Position numbers and translations under genes: made by a program
The notes under the pieces: model-generated
The model's database searches: none
The model's input: the letters and a program-made list of their open reading frames with translations, nothing else
Told to the model about the DNA's origin: nothing
Part shown: positions 37,341 to 47,063 of the stretch, piece by piece
Layout: the number at the start of each line of letters is the position of its first letter
How positions within the stretch are numbered: position 1 is the stretch's first letter
Source: Robiginitalea sp.
GTDB lineage: Bacteria; Bacteroidota; Bacteroidia; Flavobacteriales; Flavobacteriaceae
Direction: 5' to 3'
NCBI GenBank assembly: GCA_024642005.1
Contig: JAHECA010000022.1
Location: 1 to 52,806, forward strand
DNA length: 52,806 bases

Positions 37341-37718
37341 ATGCACTTTAACTCCCCCCGCATAGTCCTGCTGGTATTGATGGTCGCAACAGGCCTCGCC
37401 AGCTGTTCCAATGTCCCCGAAAACAACGACCCTGTTATCGGTATCTGGGCGCGCACCGAAGCGCCTGAAGGCTCATCGCACCAGACTACCCTTCGCGAGG
37501 AATGGATTTTCAACGATGTTTACCTGGGGCGGTACCACCGTTACGAGGACCAGAACATTACCATTCAAACCGATTTTACCTGGAGCTTAATCAAGAATGT
37601 GTATACCATCGAATACCCGGGTCTTGACCGGGCACCGGAGCAGGTAACCATGCACCGCAACTCCGATGGCATTACCCTGGAAACCCTGGCTGGGGAAGTC
37701 CTGGCCGAAAGAGAGTAA
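37341..37718 (+). CDS. Small lipoprotein of unknown function
   Basis: 125 residues. The signal ends in lipobox GLASC (Cys about 22). The mature part looks like a small beta-rich domain (PVIGIWARTEAP, REEWIFNDVYLGRYHRY, TDFTWSLIKNVYTIEY), similar in style to lipocalin-like lipoproteins common in Flavobacteriia. No specific family is recognised. It lies between mdh and gyrB on the opposite strand and shares a two-way terminator with gyrB. Confidence 0.75.
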   Translation: MHFNSPRIVLLVLMVATGLASCSNVPENNDPVIGIWARTEAPEGSSHQTTLREEWIFNDVYLGRYHRYEDQNITIQTDFTWSLIKNVYTIEYPGLDRAPEQVTMHRNSDGITLETLAGEVLAERE

Positions 37719-37743
37719 CCCCCACAATTACCATCTATATAGA

Positions 37744-37775
37744 AAAAGCCCCGGAACATCTGCTCCGGGGCTTTT
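37744..37775. terminator. Two-way terminator between the lipoprotein gene and gyrB
   Basis: AAAAGCCCCGGA and TCCGGGGCTTTT form a 12-bp stem with an 8-base loop. T-rich flanks on both strands serve both converging genes. Confidence 0.9.
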
Positions 37776-37790
37776 CATTCAGCACGTAAT

Positions 37791-39767
<1,977 letters not shown>

Positions 39768-39770
39768 CTA

Positions 39771-39778
39771 CAAATATA
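39771..39778 (-). promoter_or_regulatory. gyrB: -7 element (TATATTTG) of gyrB
   Basis: The minus strand reads TATATTTG about 40 bp before the ATG. The nearest TTG is only 13 bp further up (39794-39792), inside a CCCCTG-TTTG-CAGGGG hairpin (39786-39801), so the -33 part is unusual. Supercoiling-sensitive control is possible, as for gyrase genes elsewhere. Confidence 0.45.
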
Positions 39779-39829
39779 GGAAATACCCCTGCAAACAGGG
39801 GCTGTTCAGCCCGTTTTGACTCTTTTAAG

Positions 39830-39852
39830 TTATCAACAAAATTTGTGGAAAA
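39830..39852. other. Pair of DnaA-box-like sites upstream of gyrB
   Basis: TTATCAACA (39830-39838, plus) and TTTTCCACA (39852-39844, minus) each differ by one base from the E. coli DnaA box TTATCCACA. They face each other five bases apart. Two near-matches may be chance; no larger cluster is seen. Confidence 0.3.
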
Positions 39853-39883
39853 ATGCCCGTCTTAAATGCGTTTCAGGCAACGA

Positions 39884-39911
39884 AAAAGGCACTGCTGTGG
39901 CAGTGCCTTTT
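39884..39911 (-). terminator. asnB terminator
   Basis: AAAAGGCACTGC and GCAGTGCCTTTT form a 12-bp stem with TGTG loop, 58 bp past the asnB stop, with T after it in the minus direction. Confidence 0.85.
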
Positions 39912-39969
39912 CAGGATGACCGGTAACAGGGGGCTGGCAGCCCTTCTGAACCGTTCAGGCCGGCCCGAA

Positions 39970-41640
39970 CTACTTCTGATAGGCATCGGCGTGGACGCGC
40001 GCCACGGCCCGTCCCGAGGGGTCGTTCATGTTCTTGAAGGCCTCGTCCCACTCCAGGGCGATCTTGGTGCTGCAGGCCACGGAAGGTTCCTGGGGTACGC
40101 TGCGGGCAGCAGCGTCTGACGGAAAATGCGATTCAAAAATGCTCCGGTAGTAGTACTCTTCCTTGTTGGCCGGGGTCTGGATCGGGAACCGGAAATGTGC
40201 ATTGGCCATCTGTTCGTCGGTTACCTCGCGTGCCACTACTTCCTTCAGGGTATCGATCCAGTTATAGCCTACACCGTCAGAGAATTGCTCTTTCTGCCTC
40301 CAGGCCACACTTGCCGGCAGGTAGTCTTCGAACGCCTTGCGAACCACCCATTTCTCCATGCGCTCTTTGGTAATCATTTTGTCGCGGGGGTTCAGCCGCA
40401 TGGCAACATCCATAAACTCCTTGTCGAGGAAGGGCACCCGGCCCTCGATGCCCCAGGCCGCCAGAGACTTGTTGGCGCGCAGGCAGTCATACATGTGCAG
40501 CTTTTCCAGTTTGCGCACGGTTTCCTCATGGAATTCGCGGGCGTTCGGGGCCTTGTGGAAATACAGGTATCCTCCGAAGAGCTCGTCGGCCCCTTCTCCC
40601 GAAAGCACCATTTTAATCCCCATCGACTTGATGACGCGAGCCATCAGGTACATGGGGGTGGAAGCGCGAATAGTGGTGATGTCGTAGGTCTCCAGGTGAT
40701 AGATCACGTCGCGGATGGCGTCGAGGCCTTCCTGAATGGTAAATTTTATTTCGTGGTGCACGGTGCCAATATGGTCGGCCACTTTGCGGGCAGCCGCCAG
40801 GTCGGGCGAGCCCTCAAGACCCACAGAGAACGAGTGAAGCTGCGGCCACCAGGCATCGGCCTGGTCGTCTGATTCGATACGCTTGCGGGCGTATTTTTTG
40901 GCCACGGCCGAGGTAATGGACGAGTCGAGCCCCCCGGAAAGGAGCACGCCGTAAGGCACGTCAGACATCAATTGCCGGTGCACGGCATCTTCCAAAGCCT
41001 TGCGAAGGGCGGCGATATCGGTAGGGTTGTCCTCCACGGCCTCGTACGATTTCCAGTCGCGCTCATACCACCGCTGGAAGCCAGGTGTCTCGCTGCTCAG
41101 GTAATGGCCGGGCGGGAAAAGTTCAATTTTGGTGCAGATACCTTCCAACGCCTTGAGCTCGGAGGCCACATAAAAGGTGCCGTGCCTGTCCCAGCCGATA
41201 TACAGGGGAATAATCCCCATGTGGTCGCGGGCAATCAGGTAGCTGTCGGTGCGGGCGTCGTAAATGGCGAAGCCGAAAATGCCGTTGAGCTCGTCGAGGA
41301 AGGCAGGGCCTTTCTCCTGGTACAGGGCCAGGATTACCTCGCAATCCGATTCGGTCCGGAAAGCATACCGCCCCTCGAACTGCCGGCGCAGTTCCCTGTG
41401 GTTGTATATTTCCCCGTTGGCGGCCAAAATCACGCTGCCGTCGGGGCTTAGCAGGGGCTGCTTGCCAGAGGCCGGGTCTACTATGGCGAGCCGCTCATGA
41501 GCCAGTATGGCGTTTTCGGAGGCATAGATCCCGCTCCAGTCGGGCCCGCGGTGACGCACCGCCCGCGCCATTTCCAGGATTTGGGGGCGCAGGTCTTCCG
41601 CTTCTTGTTTCAGGTCGAAGGCACATACAATTCCACACAT
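39970..41640 (-). CDS. asnB: Asparagine synthase B (glutamine-hydrolysing)
   Basis: 556 residues. The N-terminal glutaminase domain starts MCGIVCAF with Cys2 as nucleophile and has RHRGPDWSG and ANGEIYNHRELR. The synthetase domain has the PP-loop LLSGGLDSSITSAVA and later SGEGADELFGGYLYFHKAP and RVPFLDKEFMDVAM. It makes asparagine from aspartate, glutamine and ATP in the cytosol. The upstream 239 bp are AT-rich and hold the promoter; only a weak -7-like CATTTTTG is seen on the minus strand. Confidence 0.98.
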   Translation of the reverse strand: MCGIVCAFDLKQEAEDLRPQILEMARAVRHRGPDWSGIYASENAILAHERLAIVDPASGKQPLLSPDGSVILAANGEIYNHRELRRQFEGRYAFRTESDCEVILALYQEKGPAFLDELNGIFGFAIYDARTDSYLIARDHMGIIPLYIGWDRHGTFYVASELKALEGICTKIELFPPGHYLSSETPGFQRWYERDWKSYEAVEDNPTDIAALRKALEDAVHRQLMSDVPYGVLLSGGLDSSITSAVAKKYARKRIESDDQADAWWPQLHSFSVGLEGSPDLAAARKVADHIGTVHHEIKFTIQEGLDAIRDVIYHLETYDITTIRASTPMYLMARVIKSMGIKMVLSGEGADELFGGYLYFHKAPNAREFHEETVRKLEKLHMYDCLRANKSLAAWGIEGRVPFLDKEFMDVAMRLNPRDKMITKERMEKWVVRKAFEDYLPASVAWRQKEQFSDGVGYNWIDTLKEVVAREVTDEQMANAHFRFPIQTPANKEEYYYRSIFESHFPSDAAARSVPQEPSVACSTKIALEWDEAFKNMNDPSGRAVARVHADAYQK

Positions 41641-41844
41641 AGTAAGCTATTTATATTTTGAAAGGCAAAAATGCATTTTAAATGCTTTTAATGAAAGCAA
41701 AAAGCATCTTTAGGTTAAAGTATGTAATTATATATTCGATTTTTAATTCATTTTGATAGAATGGCCTTAAGATATTCTCCTGGTCGCGACAAAGTGTAAG
41801 CCGGGCAATTTTAACGACTCTTTAATATCGGGGGCGTTAAAAAA

Positions 41845-41863
41845 GACCGTAGTTTTAACGGTC
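41845..41863. promoter_or_regulatory. Inverted repeat just upstream of the DUF2911 gene
   Basis: GACCGT-AGTTTTA-ACGGTC is a perfect 6-bp dyad with 7-base spacer, followed by seven A, 17 bp before the ATG. It could be an operator or a 5'-leader hairpin. The spacer includes a -7-like TAGTTTTA. Confidence 0.4.
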
Positions 41864-41879
41864 AAAAAAAATCAGACTC

Positions 41880-42413
41880 ATGAGAACCACGCTTACACTT
41901 ACTGCCCTGGCCCTGACCATGGCCTTTACTTCCAATTTACAGGCACAGGATTTTCCCGGCCTCGACAAAAGCCCGATGGACCTGGCAATCTACCCGGGGC
42001 GCGAACCCCAGAAAGTAGTCCGGGTAACCTACAGCCGCCCCCAGCTGAAAGGGCGGTCGCTGGAAGACCTTGCGCCTAACGGCAAAGTCTGGAGGACCGG
42101 GGCGAACGAATGCACCGAGATTACTTTTTACAAGGACGTCACTTTCGCAGGAACTCCTGTGAAGGCCGGTACCTACTCCCTGTTCAGCATCCCCGGCCCG
42201 TCTGAGTGGACCATGATCCTGAACAACAACCTGAACCAGTGGGGGGCGTACGCCTATGAGGAAGGAGCCGACCTGGCCCGCGTAAAAGTGCCTGCCGCTT
42301 CGGCCGGCGACGCGCTGGAAGCGTTTTCGATGGCATTCCAGGAAGCCGATAACGGCGTAAACCTGGTGCTCGGATGGGACAAAACCCGCGTAACCGTGCC
42401 TATCACCTATTAA
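41880..42413 (+). CDS. DUF2911 family exported protein
   Basis: 177 residues. The signal peptide (LTLTALALTMAFTSNLQAQ) is followed by the DUF2911 pattern: SPMDLAIYPG, VTYSRPQLKGRSL, GKVWRTGANECTEITF, VKAGTYSLFSIPGPSEWTMILN, LGWDKTRVTVPI. The family is abundant in Bacteroidota and has no known biochemical role. A dyad lies in its leader and a terminator after it. Confidence 0.92.
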   Translation: MRTTLTLTALALTMAFTSNLQAQDFPGLDKSPMDLAIYPGREPQKVVRVTYSRPQLKGRSLEDLAPNGKVWRTGANECTEITFYKDVTFAGTPVKAGTYSLFSIPGPSEWTMILNNNLNQWGAYAYEEGADLARVKVPAASAGDALEAFSMAFQEADNGVNLVLGWDKTRVTVPITY

Positions 42414-42433
42414 GCCACCGGCACCCAAAATGC

Positions 42434-42460
42434 AAAACCGGCCAGCAGGCCGGTTTTTTT
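42434..42460. terminator. Terminator after the DUF2911 gene
   Basis: AAAACCGGCC and GGCCGGTTTT pair with AGCA loop. Seven T follow on the plus strand, with T-rich sequence on the minus side too, so it may also serve the converging amidohydrolase gene. Confidence 0.88.
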
Positions 42461-42462
42461 AT

Positions 42463-44085
42463 TTAATACACCTGCTCGCCCGCTACATAGGTCTGGCGGA
42501 TGCGAATATCTTTGAGACTGTGGGCCGGCAGTTCCATCAAATCGCCGCTCAACACCGTAAAATCAGCCCATTTTCCAGCCTCAATACTCCCTTTCTCGCC
42601 TTCCTCGAAATTGGAATAGGCGGCCCACAGGGTCATCCCTTTCAGGGCCTGCTCGCGGGTAAGTACCTGCCCGGGCATAAATCCGCCTTCAGGATACCCC
42701 ACCCGGTCCTGGCGGGTAACCGCTGCATAAAAGGTCTGTATGGGGTCTACCCGCTCGACCGGGAAATCGGTGCCCAGGGCCACCCGGCCCGAAGCCTCAA
42801 GGAGGCTGGCATAGGCATAGGCCCCCGCCATACGGTCGGGCCCCAGCCTTTCTTCTGCCCAGTACATGTCGCTGGTGGCGTGGGTGGGTTGCACTGAGGG
42901 GATTATTTTGGAGCCGAACATCGAAATGTCGGCGGTATCTACAATCTGGGCATGCTCAATCTTCCAGCGAGGGTCGTCCAATCCGGCCAGGGCGCGGGTA
43001 TAGGCCCGCAGTACGGCGATATTGGCCGAGTCGCCTATGGCGTGCGTGTTCATCTGATACCCTGCGGCTGCAATGCGCTGAGCCAGGGCTTCGAGGTCGC
43101 CTGCCGGGGTAATCATGGCCCCGTAATGCCCCGCCTGATCGGTATAGGGCCTTTTGAGGGCCGCCCCCCGCGAGCCGAGCGCCCCGTCGGCGTATACCTT
43201 CACGGCACGTACATTCAGGCGGTCGGTCTTAATGGGGCCGCGCGCAAGGTAGTGCTCCAGGTTAGACGGGCTGTTGCTCACCATGGCATACACCCTGATG
43301 CTGAGGGCCCCGGCTTGCTGCAGGCTGTCGATCAGGGCAATGGTGCCCTGGCTGAGGCCGGCGTCATTTACCGTGGTAAGCCCGTTCTCAAAACAGATGG
43401 CCTGGGCAGCCAGCAGGGCATTGACCTGATCGGCCCGGCTGGGCTCAGGCCATTGGGCCATAACCAGGTCCATGGGGCTGTCTACCAGGATGCCGGTGGG
43501 CTGCCCGCCGCTCAGCACCACTTCTCCCCCGGGGACCCGGGTGGTGGCGGTAATCCCGCCCAGGTCAAGGGCCTTCTGGTTCACCAGCAAGGCATGCCCG
43601 TCGACGCGTTCGAGGGCAACAGCGATTTCGGGAAACAGGGAATCAAGGGCTTTCTTGTCGGGGAATTCCTTTACTGCCCAATCGTTCTGGTCCCAGCCCC
43701 GCCCATAGAGATAGTCAGACGGGTTGTGGGCCTGGAAGGCGCGCACCCGCTCCAACACCTCATCGAAACTCTGGGTTCCCACCAGGTCTACCACGCCCTG
43801 GTTCAGGCCAAGCCCGTAGAAATGACAATGGGCGTCTATCAGGCCGGGCACCAGGGTCTGTCCGTCAGCATCAATCTGGCGGGGGGCAACATACCTGGCG
43901 AGAATCGCCTCTGTGTCGCCTACTTCCAGGAAGCGGCCGTCTTTGACGGCAAAGGCAGCGGCCTGGGAAAAAGCGTTGTCTACCGTATAAATGCGGGCAT
44001 TGTACACCAGCAGGTCTGCCTCGAGGGGGGCAGGCCCGCATGAGGCTAAAAGCGACAGGGCCAAAAGGGAGGAGATTCGCAGCAT
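42463..44085 (-). CDS. Amidohydrolase (YtcJ-like) lipoprotein
   Basis: 540 residues. The signal ends in lipobox LLASC (Cys about 16). The mature part is an amidohydrolase of the Amidohydro_3 type: metal site LIDAHCHFYGLG, then NDAGLSQGT, YADGALGSRGAAL, NTHAIGDSAN, KIEHAQIVD and GTDFPVERVDP. Such enzymes hydrolyse amide or ester bonds with bound zinc; the substrate is unknown. The lipobox places it in the envelope. It starts 33 bp after the OmpA-type gene on the same strand and may be the last gene of a run from 50087. Confidence 0.92.
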   Translation of the reverse strand: MLRISSLLALSLLASCGPAPLEADLLVYNARIYTVDNAFSQAAAFAVKDGRFLEVGDTEAILARYVAPRQIDADGQTLVPGLIDAHCHFYGLGLNQGVVDLVGTQSFDEVLERVRAFQAHNPSDYLYGRGWDQNDWAVKEFPDKKALDSLFPEIAVALERVDGHALLVNQKALDLGGITATTRVPGGEVVLSGGQPTGILVDSPMDLVMAQWPEPSRADQVNALLAAQAICFENGLTTVNDAGLSQGTIALIDSLQQAGALSIRVYAMVSNSPSNLEHYLARGPIKTDRLNVRAVKVYADGALGSRGAALKRPYTDQAGHYGAMITPAGDLEALAQRIAAAGYQMNTHAIGDSANIAVLRAYTRALAGLDDPRWKIEHAQIVDTADISMFGSKIIPSVQPTHATSDMYWAEERLGPDRMAGAYAYASLLEASGRVALGTDFPVERVDPIQTFYAAVTRQDRVGYPEGGFMPGQVLTREQALKGMTLWAAYSNFEEGEKGSIEAGKWADFTVLSGDLMELPAHSLKDIRIRQTYVAGEQVY

Positions 44086-44118
44086 GTTAAAGGAATGTGT
44101 AGTGATCGCACAAGATAC

Positions 44119-45234
44119 TCATTTCCGCTCAGCCTGCCCGTTGTCTGGCTTGCGTGTACTGATCCGGAATTCCACCCGCCGGTTTTGCCGCCTCCCTTCG
44201 GGGGTGCGGTTGTCGGCCACAGGCCGGGAGGCCCCGTAAGCCTGCCAGCTCAAACGCCCGGGAACCAGACCCAGGGCCTGGAGGTAGTTGGCTACCGCCT
44301 GGCACCGCCTCCTGGAGAGGTCCTGATTGTAAGCGGCCGACCCCAGCCCGTCGGTATGCCCGTAGAGCTCCAGAAAATAGGATGCATCGGTGGAAAGGAA
44401 CCCGTAAAGCCTGCCAAGCTCGGCCTGCCCGGAAGGGGTTAGCTGATCGGTATCGAACTCGAACAGCAGGGCCGGGAGTACCAGCAGGCTGTCGAGTGGG
44501 TAAGGCGCCGGCCCGGCTTTGGTTCCTTCGGCCAGGAGGGAAATGCCGTCAATGTAGTAATACGCCCCCTTGTTCGAAGCCCTCCCCGTGCGGCGGGTAC
44601 GGGTTTGGGCATTGGGCTGGAAATTGCCCAGCAGCAGGTAGCGCTCGGTACCCTGGGCCTCGAATTCGAACCGCACTTCCTGCCAGCCTTCCATATTTTC
44701 GAGGTACCCGGGGCCCTGGCTTTCCAGGTAGTGGTACTGGTTGCCTTTCTGGGCATACCAGACATTTTTGGTCAGGGTCTTTTTAGTGCGTACCTCCAGG
44801 GGTTCCCGGGCAAAAAGCACCCCAAGGTTCCCGATCGCATAGTCTGAACGCTCCGACAGGCTAACGTAAAACGAGAGCGAATAGGCCCGGTCCTTTACCA
44901 GGGGCTGGCGCAGGGGCACCTGCAGGTATTCCCTGTAATCCTGGGGGGCGTAGGCGTAAAACCCGGCATACCCCTCCCCTTCCAGCGCACCCTGCTTCCC
45001 GTTGAAATTCTCAGGTGCCCCCATGGTCTGGCTGCAGGCGTGGAAAAAATCGGTGGAACCCTGGGTGGGGGTTTCCCAGTCTTCCAGGTCGTCGGCGGCG
45101 TTGCCGAGATGGCGCGGGCACTGTCGGAAGGTCTCAAAACCCGGGTTGGCCACCAGGTTCTGGGCCAGCAGGTTCGAATCGGGCCATGAGAACAGGGCCA
45201 GGAAACCAATTATGTACGTGCCTAGGCGCTTCAA
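44119..45234 (-). CDS. OmpA family protein with N-terminal lectin-like domain
   Basis: 371 residues. A signal peptide (IIGFLALFSWPDSNLLAQ) is followed by NLVANPGFETFRQCP, a start seen in carbohydrate-binding-like sandwich domains, with YYIDGISLLAE near residue 220. The C-terminal ~115 residues are an OmpA peptidoglycan-binding domain: FEFDTDQLTPSGQAEL, LELYGHTDGLGS, NQDLSRRRCQAVANYL, NRRVEFRI. It probably ties an outer-membrane or surface component to the cell wall. It lies 68 bp downstream of the barrel gene. Confidence 0.9.
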   Translation of the reverse strand: MKRLGTYIIGFLALFSWPDSNLLAQNLVANPGFETFRQCPRHLGNAADDLEDWETPTQGSTDFFHACSQTMGAPENFNGKQGALEGEGYAGFYAYAPQDYREYLQVPLRQPLVKDRAYSLSFYVSLSERSDYAIGNLGVLFAREPLEVRTKKTLTKNVWYAQKGNQYHYLESQGPGYLENMEGWQEVRFEFEAQGTERYLLLGNFQPNAQTRTRRTGRASNKGAYYYIDGISLLAEGTKAGPAPYPLDSLLVLPALLFEFDTDQLTPSGQAELGRLYGFLSTDASYFLELYGHTDGLGSAAYNQDLSRRRCQAVANYLQALGLVPGRLSWQAYGASRPVADNRTPEGRRQNRRVEFRISTRKPDNGQAERK

Positions 45235-45302
45235 TGGGCGAATATCTCTCTCTGAAGATACACTATTCGGCCCGTGGAACCCGTTTTTGAGCGTCTGGGG
45301 TG

Positions 45303-47060
45303 CTACAGATCGAATTTATAGCTCACCCCACCGAGAACCTGGAACCCCTGCACAGGGAATTGGGCCCAGCGCTGGTAGCTGTTGTTGGCCAGGTTACTGG
45401 CTTTGGCAAAAAGGGATAGCTGTTCGTTTACGTGGTACCCCAGCTGCAGGTTGGCATCAAAAAAGCCATCGAGGGTTAGCAGGGTGGCCGGATACAGCAA
45501 AGGGTCGGTGTTGGGCAGGGCCACTGAGGAAAAGTCTTCGCGCTGGCCCACATAAAAGAGGTTGGCCCCCAGGTACCAGCCCGATCCTATCTGGTAGTCG
45601 AGGAACAGGCGCGCCTCCACGTCGGGCAGGTTCCAAGCCGGGTTTTCGGTCTCGGTGCCGTAATCGTAGGCCGAGCCGCTCACACCCATGCTGAAATTCC
45701 GGTTGAGGCTCAACTGCAGCTCCCCGAAAATCGCGATGGTCCGCAGGTCGTCGTAAAAGACCCGGAAGGAATTGCCATAGTTATATGCCTTCTCGTCGCC
45801 CCTTGCCTCGTTTTGGGGGTTGAGGATATAGAGGGGGCGAAAGTTCTCGGTCGTGTAGGATCCTTTTACGGTGTAGCTGAGGTCGGGGGTAAGCTGGCCT
45901 TTGAGGCCCAGGTAAGCCTCATACTGACGATCGGTGGGGTGCACAGCCAGGGTCGGCGCCACAAAGGGATTCTCCACGCTGTAATCGTAATAGGAGTTTT
46001 GCTGCAGCCCGCCTTCCACCCCCCCGAAGGCGATCACGGTCTCGTCCATCAAGTTGTATGACGCCTTTACGGCCGGGTAGATATAAAAATTGTTTTCGTT
46101 TTGTTCCAGGTCGAGGCCAAAGACCAGGCGGGCGCCCAGCTCGAGCTTGAGGTCGTCGCGCAGCAACAGCAGGCTCGGATGCAGCCCGGTTTGCAAAAAG
46201 CGGTATTCGAAGGGGCCTGAGTTGGTGAACTCGGACTGGTCGGCATTGGCGAAACGACCCCCCACATAATCCAGGAGCACCCCCAGGGAAAATGTTTCCT
46301 CGGTAACCGGGAATTCGAACTTCGGTTCCAGCTTCAGTCGGTTTTCCCAGGAGTCGGCAGCATCCCAAAAGCGGCGCGCCAGCACCCTGGCGTCGGTAAA
46401 GTAGGTGTCTTCGAAGTGCACCTTGCCCTCGAGCTGCCCGCGCATGTAGTTCTGGGTCGGGTCGAGGCCCGCCAGGGCCGGCGGGTCAAACACTCCTTCG
46501 GGCAGGCCGTACCAGTTGTAAAGCCGGTGTTCCAGGCCCGCCCCGGCACTCCAGTTCCAGTCGCGCTCGCGCTGCGACCAGGTAAGGTCGAGGGCAGTGT
46601 TGTAAAAATCGGTGTCGAGGGGGGTGGCGTCGAGCTGCCCGCGCGATGACCGGTGGTTCAGTCCCACGTCGAGCCGCTTGCTGCCCCGGTCAAAATCGCG
46701 GCTGATGTACAAATCGGCAAGGGCGTTGTTGTAATTGCCCAGGGCCATGGAGGCATAGCTGTTGAATAGCTTTTCGGGTGCGGCCCGCTCCACGGCGGCT
46801 GCCTTGCCCTTCGAAGGGGTGAAGGTCGATGCCACCGGCACCGAGTTGATGCTGTATGTAACCGGCTTCTTCTGCAGGGCGATGCTGTCGTTCAATTCGG
46901 GCAGCGACTTGATCTTGTAGGCATCCGACACGGTTGGCGTATAGGAGCGCACCACCGTTACCGTTTCGGTGCCCAGCTTGTCGTCTTGCGCCTTTGCGGT
47001 TACCCCGGCCAACAGGGCCAGCACTACCGCCCAGGCCCGCATTCCTTTCAAAGTGTCCAT
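45303..47060 (-). CDS. TonB-receptor-like outer-membrane barrel lacking a plug
   Basis: 585 residues. The signal peptide (WAVVLALLAGVTAKAQ) is followed by a short region with ETVTVVRSYTPTVSDAYKIKSLPEL, recalling a TonB box or plug remnant. The rest looks like an outer-membrane barrel ending in SLFAKASNLANNSYQRW and VLGGVSYKFDL, with the closing aromatic typical of TonB-dependent receptors. I see no complete plug domain. The gene starts three bases after the stop of a giant TPR gene, so the two are surely co-translated. It may be a passive channel or assembly platform rather than a nutrient receptor. Confidence 0.85.
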   Translation of the reverse strand: MDTLKGMRAWAVVLALLAGVTAKAQDDKLGTETVTVVRSYTPTVSDAYKIKSLPELNDSIALQKKPVTYSINSVPVASTFTPSKGKAAAVERAAPEKLFNSYASMALGNYNNALADLYISRDFDRGSKRLDVGLNHRSSRGQLDATPLDTDFYNTALDLTWSQRERDWNWSAGAGLEHRLYNWYGLPEGVFDPPALAGLDPTQNYMRGQLEGKVHFEDTYFTDARVLARRFWDAADSWENRLKLEPKFEFPVTEETFSLGVLLDYVGGRFANADQSEFTNSGPFEYRFLQTGLHPSLLLLRDDLKLELGARLVFGLDLEQNENNFYIYPAVKASYNLMDETVIAFGGVEGGLQQNSYYDYSVENPFVAPTLAVHPTDRQYEAYLGLKGQLTPDLSYTVKGSYTTENFRPLYILNPQNEARGDEKAYNYGNSFRVFYDDLRTIAIFGELQLSLNRNFSMGVSGSAYDYGTETENPAWNLPDVEARLFLDYQIGSGWYLGANLFYVGQREDFSSVALPNTDPLLYPATLLTLDGFFDANLQLGYHVNEQLSLFAKASNLANNSYQRWAQFPVQGFQVLGGVSYKFDL

Positions 47061-47063
47061 AAG

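Noticed and set aside
39786-39801. CCCCTG-CAAA-CAGGGG hairpin as a terminator
   Set aside because: No T run follows on either strand and it lies inside the gyrB promoter region; it is noted only as part of that region.
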